Assembly (NCBI GenBank): GCA_964587525.1
Contig: CAZPLZ010000125.1
Coordinates: 1 to 9,835, forward strand
DNA length: 9,835 nucleotides
Direction of reading: 5' to 3'
Origin: CAZPLZ01 sp964587525
GTDB taxonomy: Bacteria > Oederibacteriota > CAKKQC01
Of the stretch, positions 7,168 to 9,835 are shown piece by piece. The position numbers and the translations under genes were made by a program. Under the pieces are notes generated by a model. The model did not search any database. It had not been told where the DNA came from and worked only from the letters and a program-made list of their open reading frames with translations. Within the stretch, counting starts at the first letter, position 1; each line of letters starts with the position of its first letter.

Positions 7168-7925
7168 CCAGCCAGGGCGCGCGCGATGATGCCCAAACGC
7201 TTGAGTTTTTGGCGAAGGCGCCTGGCGATGAGGCCACAGTGCGGTGTATCGCTGTGCAGGCAGAGGGTGTCCACTTCAAGTGGAACACGCGTGCCGTCGA
7301 TCGCCCGCGCCTGTTTGTTCAGGATGATGGCACCGGCCTGGGCGACCGCCTCGGCAGGGTCCTTGATCAGGGCGCGCCGGTCGGTTCGTGGAACCAGCGA
7401 GCCACGGGCGGTATATCGACGGTCCACGAACGCCTCACGCGCGTAACGGATTTTCAAGCGCCTGGCCGCCTCTTCCTGCCTGGTGTGGGGCATGCCGATC
7501 CAGATCAGCCTGGAGTCGTAGGCCAGGATCGCCCGGGCCACTGCCCGGGCTACAGCCGGATCGTGCGAAGCCGCGTGGTACAAGGCACCGTGCAGCTTGA
7601 GATGCCGCAATCGCGCCCGCTGCGCGCGGGCCAGCGCGCCGAGGGCTCCGAGCTGATAGAGGACCATCCGTTCGATCCGGGCGGGAGGCATGTCCATGCG
7701 CCGGCGGCCGAACCCGCGCCGGTCAGGATACGACACGTGGGCGCCGAGGCTGGCGCGATGGAACACGGCCAAACGGATGGTGGAAGCCATGGTTTCGGCG
7801 TCGCCTGCGTGAAAACCGCAGGCGATATTAACGCTCGTGACCAGCCTTATCAGGACGGCGTCGTGGGAGAAACCCTCCCCCGCATCCACGTTGAGGTCAA
7901 TCGTCCGGCGGGAGGGAGCGGTCAT
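7164..7925 (-). CDS. pxpA: 5-oxoprolinase subunit PxpA (LamB/YcsF family)
   Basis: A 253-residue LamB/YcsF protein, the third component of ATP-dependent 5-oxoprolinase. Motifs are IDLNVDAGEGFSHD (9-22), VTSVNIACGFHAGD (29-42), GAHVSYPDRRGFGR (61-74), LYQLGALGALARAQ (89-102), LKLHGALYH (109-117), FVDRRYTARGSLVPR (166-180) and LCLHSDTP (221-228). The loop after GEGF is short, as in the Escherichia coli protein and unlike many longer homologues. The usual KPHG is KLHG here. The start at 7925 is chosen because homology begins at residue 8, a GGGAAG ribosome site lies 5 bases upstream, and ATG overlaps the pxpB stop as ATGA. The frame is open back to 8375, but those 150 residues are arginine- and proline-rich shadow sequence over pxpB. 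The protein is arginine-rich and its DNA is visibly GC-richer than the neighbouring genes. Confidence 0.94.
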   Translation of the reverse strand: MTAPSRRTIDLNVDAGEGFSHDAVLIRLVTSVNIACGFHAGDAETMASTIRLAVFHRASLGAHVSYPDRRGFGRRRMDMPPARIERMVLYQLGALGALARAQRARLRHLKLHGALYHAASHDPAVARAVARAILAYDSRLIWIGMPHTRQEEAARRLKIRYAREAFVDRRYTARGSLVPRTDRRALIKDPAEAVAQAGAIILNKQARAIDGTRVPLEVDTLCLHSDTPHCGLIARRLRQKLKRLGIIARALAG

Positions 7926-8635
7926 GATGTCTTCCCGCTGCCTTGGGGAATCTGACCGTGAACTGTCGCGTGGTCGAAGGCTGGATCGAAGATGACGGTA
8001 TCCCCCGAAGCCAGCAGATTCGGGGGCTCCTCGGCGAACCGAAAGAGCACGACCGGGGTGCGGCCGATGAGCCGCCATCCGCCTGGAGATGCGAACGGGT
8101 AGATTCCTGTCTGATAGTTCCCGATGCCGACCGATCCGGCCTCCACCTTGAGGCGCGGCTCCTCCAGGCGGGGCAGTTGCAACGCGGTATCCAGCGATCC
8201 CAGAAAGGGGAACCCGGGCTGGAATCCCAGAAACCACACACGATAGGAGGTCGCACAGTATCGCCGGACGAAATCGGGCCATGCGAGGCCGGTGTGGGAA
8301 GAGGCGAACTCCTGGTCGGGCGCGCAGCGGGAACAGACACAGAGGGGAAAACGGTGGACGGCGCCTTCCGGCCACGCCATCTCAGCGGGGGTGCCTGGGG
8401 TTGCGAGGATAGACTCAAGCGACTGCTTAAGCTTTGCAGCGGAGGTTGCCAGCGGGTCATACACCACCAGCACGGAGCGGTAGGCGCCGAAGCATTCCTC
8501 AATTCCTGGGAGTGTGGAGCGCTCGATCTGCATTTTCACGAACTGGACCCGCCTGACGGTTTCCGGGTCAGGACGGGTTGAATTTGAAAGGGTGAGTTGA
8601 AGTGCGTGATCCCCCACCGGTTGGAACTCAAGCAC
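7922..8635 (-). CDS. pxpB: 5-oxoprolinase subunit PxpB (KipI/AHS1 family)
   Basis: A 237-residue KipI/AHS1-family subunit that pairs with PxpC in 5-oxoprolinase; the Bacillus subtilis homologue KipI was first known as an inhibitor of the sporulation kinase KinA. The opening FQPVGDHALQL (4-14) and the core VWFLGFQPGFPFLGSLD (133-149), RLKVEAGSVGIGNYQTGIYP (161-180) and SPGGWRLIGRTP (183-194) are diagnostic. A cysteine cluster, C99-x-C101-x2-C104, occupies the segment just before APDQEFA, where many homologues have a glycine/acidic loop. The GTG start at 8635 is chosen because the family N-terminus fits and a stop lies in frame just upstream; that stop is the TGA of the sulfatase gene, 15 bases away. 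No Shine-Dalgarno is visible, so reinitiation after the sulfatase stop is likely. Confidence 0.93.
   Translation of the reverse strand: MLEFQPVGDHALQLTLSNSTRPDPETVRRVQFVKMQIERSTLPGIEECFGAYRSVLVVYDPLATSAAKLKQSLESILATPGTPAEMAWPEGAVHRFPLCVCSRCAPDQEFASSHTGLAWPDFVRRYCATSYRVWFLGFQPGFPFLGSLDTALQLPRLEEPRLKVEAGSVGIGNYQTGIYPFASPGGWRLIGRTPVVLFRFAEEPPNLLASGDTVIFDPAFDHATVHGQIPQGSGKTS
7931..7936 (-). promoter_or_regulatory. Ribosome binding site GGGAAG that sets the pxpA start
   Basis: On the minus strand GGGAAG is followed by ACATC and the ATG at 7925. The site lies inside the last codons of pxpB, and the ATG shares bases with the pxpB TGA. It supports the 253-residue pxpA over the longer 403-residue open frame. 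Confidence 0.6.
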
Positions 8636-8650
8636 CGTGTTGATCAGTCG

Positions 8651-9835
8651 TCAGCCTTTGGTTTCGTAAGCACGAGGGTTCCAGAATCCTGAAGGTGCGC
8701 TATTGGCCAGCGGCTTGAGCTTGGAAACATCGTAGGTGTAGTCGGTACGGTTTTTCAGCCGGCTGGCTAGCGATTCCCGGAAAGGTTTCAACAGCGCGGT
8801 GTTACCGGACAGATCGGTTAGCTCGTATGGGTCGGCTTCCAGATCGAAGAGTTGCTCCTCGTTGGTGGCCGCGAGCCAGCAATACTTGTGGTGGCCCCGG
8901 ATGACGTAGTGATTGCTCAACTTGCCTGAGTGCTCGCCGAACAGCTCCGTCCGCGTGCTTTCCACCTCCCCACGCAGGATTTTGACGAGTGACTTGCCAT
9001 CCACCCCATCGGGGATCGGCACACCGGCGAGCTCCAGAAATGTCGGTAGCAGGTCCTCCAAACACACCAGCGCGGGCGAGCTTCGGCGGGGAAGGGGCAG
9101 GTTGATCGTGGAGACGAAGAAGGGGACATGGGCTGATCCTTCATAGGGGAGGGATTTACGGTAGAGATGGTGGTCGCCCAGCATCTCCCCATGGTCTGAC
9201 GTGAAGATGATCCAGACCTGCTCTTCCTCAGTGGACTTCATACTGTAACCGTAGGCCCGCCGCAGGAGATATCCGAGGCAATCATCTATGTGGTTGATTA
9301 AGCCGTAGTAGCCGGCCATCGTGTTTTGGATTTCCTCGAGCCTGAAAGGGCCGGTGGCGCTGTCTGGGGGCAGGCCCGGTAGATGACTGGGGAATTTTGG
9401 AACCCAGGATCCAATGCGCGGCCGCCAGTCCCGATTTCCAGCGTAGCGGTCGTAGTACACCTGTGGGGGGACCAGTGGGGGATGCGGCGCCCAGAAGGAG
9501 AGATGGAGAAACCAGGGGCAGGATGGATCGCGCGTTTTGGTGAGAAACTTGATCGCTTCCTGGACCACCCAGGTTGAGTGGTGGTACTCCTCAGGCAGAT
9601 GGAATGGCCTAGCCACCCGGCTGTTTGAGCCGACGCCGTGCACGCTGGAGTCAGCGCGTGATCCGAGCGTCTCCTTGAGCCAGTCGGCATAATCGTTGTG
9701 GCTGAAGTACAGTGACTCGGGACGGTAGTCGATCTGCTCGCTTAAGGTGAGGTGGTCGAACCCGTAGCGCTTGCGCTGCGGGAATTGGTGCAGCTTGCCA
9801 ATCAGTTGGGTCTGGTAGCCCGCCTGTCCCAGCAA
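8651..9835 (-). CDS. Type I sulfatase, N-terminus beyond window
   Basis: The 394 C-terminal residues of a second sulfatase of the alkaline-phosphatase superfamily. The frame is still open at the window edge and no true start is visible; the leading TTG is an internal leucine codon. The formylglycine signature (C-x-P-x-R) would lie just upstream and cannot be checked. Counting from the first visible residue, landmarks are GYQTQLIGKLH (6-16, K14 and H16), HLSFWAPHPP (111-120, with a candidate active-site H118), FTSDHGEMLGDH (211-222, metal ligands D214 and H215), K227 in YRKSLPYEGSAHVPF, and near the end EEQLFDLEADPYELTDLSG. The SDHGEMLGDH and EGSAHVPF pattern resembles choline-sulfatase/arylsulfatase-like members and differs from the SDNGG type at 1465-2967, so the two are not recent duplicates. 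It is the first visible gene of the minus-strand operon running into pxpB. Substrate unknown. Confidence 0.93.
   Translation of the reverse strand: MLGQAGYQTQLIGKLHQFPQRKRYGFDHLTLSEQIDYRPESLYFSHNDYADWLKETLGSRADSSVHGVGSNSRVARPFHLPEEYHHSTWVVQEAIKFLTKTRDPSCPWFLHLSFWAPHPPLVPPQVYYDRYAGNRDWRPRIGSWVPKFPSHLPGLPPDSATGPFRLEEIQNTMAGYYGLINHIDDCLGYLLRRAYGYSMKSTEEEQVWIIFTSDHGEMLGDHHLYRKSLPYEGSAHVPFFVSTINLPLPRRSSPALVCLEDLLPTFLELAGVPIPDGVDGKSLVKILRGEVESTRTELFGEHSGKLSNHYVIRGHHKYCWLAATNEEQLFDLEADPYELTDLSGNTALLKPFRESLASRLKNRTDYTYDVSKLKPLANSAPSGFWNPRAYETKG

Noticed and set aside
7209..7955. 248-codon plus-strand frame opposite pxpA
   Set aside because: Antisense to the clear LamB/YcsF gene, with no recognisable domain.
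7926..8375. 150-residue N-terminal extension of pxpA
   Set aside because: It overlaps pxpB out of frame and has shadow composition; the ATG at 7925 has a ribosome site and the typical ATGA overlap.
7943..8581. 212-codon plus-strand frame opposite pxpB
   Set aside because: Mirror of pxpB codons, with no motif or plausible start context.
8651..9835. Treating the leading TTG at 9835 as the sulfatase start
   Set aside because: The visible protein begins in the middle of the conserved sulfatase domain (just before GKLH), so the real start and the formylglycine site lie outside the window.
1..9835. CRISPR arrays, tRNAs, transposases, integration sites or toxin-antitoxin genes
   Set aside because: Read-through of both strands showed no direct-repeat array, tRNA-like cloverleaf, transposase motif or short accessory gene; all but a few short gaps is coding.

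Overview
The window is a densely packed, GC-rich (about 60% by eye) bacterial chromosomal fragment with seven protein genes, two of them cut by the window edges. It has no RNA genes, insertion sequences, CRISPR or phage genes that I can see, and no gene-free stretch longer than about 75 bases. Two different type I sulfatases, two beta-propeller proteins of the sialidase/glycosidase-like type and GTG starts suggest a polysaccharide- or glycoprotein-degrading heterotroph. Planctomycetes, Verrucomicrobia, Lentisphaerae or a related uncultured lineage would fit. That placement is inference; there is no marker gene.

Layout: (1) 1-2967, minus strand: a secreted formylglycine sulfatase (1465-2967) followed after 26 bases by a secreted beta-propeller protein (1-1438, C-terminus beyond the left edge). 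(2) 2968-3040: a short divergent promoter region with an AT-rich core that gives plausible -10 elements on both strands. (3) 3041-6222, plus strand: a complete cytoplasmic prolyl oligopeptidase (S9A) and, 44 bases later, a glycosidase-like propeller protein. (4) 6229-9835, minus strand, convergent with block 3 across only 6 bases: a second sulfatase (N-terminus beyond the right edge), then pxpB, pxpA and pxpC, the three subunits of prokaryotic ATP-dependent 5-oxoprolinase. The pxp genes are joined by two ATGA stop/start overlaps, and pxpB begins 15 bases after the sulfatase stop.

How the genes may work together: the sulfatases and propellers would act outside the cytoplasm on sulfated glycans or glycoconjugates. 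Prolyl oligopeptidase cuts short imported peptides after proline. PxpABC hydrolyses 5-oxoproline (pyroglutamate), released from blocked peptide N-termini or formed spontaneously from glutamine/glutamate, to glutamate. Together they could form a scavenging locus for sulfated, proline-rich or pyroglutamate-capped glycopeptides, but that is a hypothesis from gene proximity only. I see no clearly new defence, mobile or RNA system here. The items most worth a second look are the sulfatase-pxpBAC operon, a signal-peptide-like extension lacking a start codon upstream of the plus-strand propeller gene, the two possible starts of the first sulfatase, and the compact divergent promoter.
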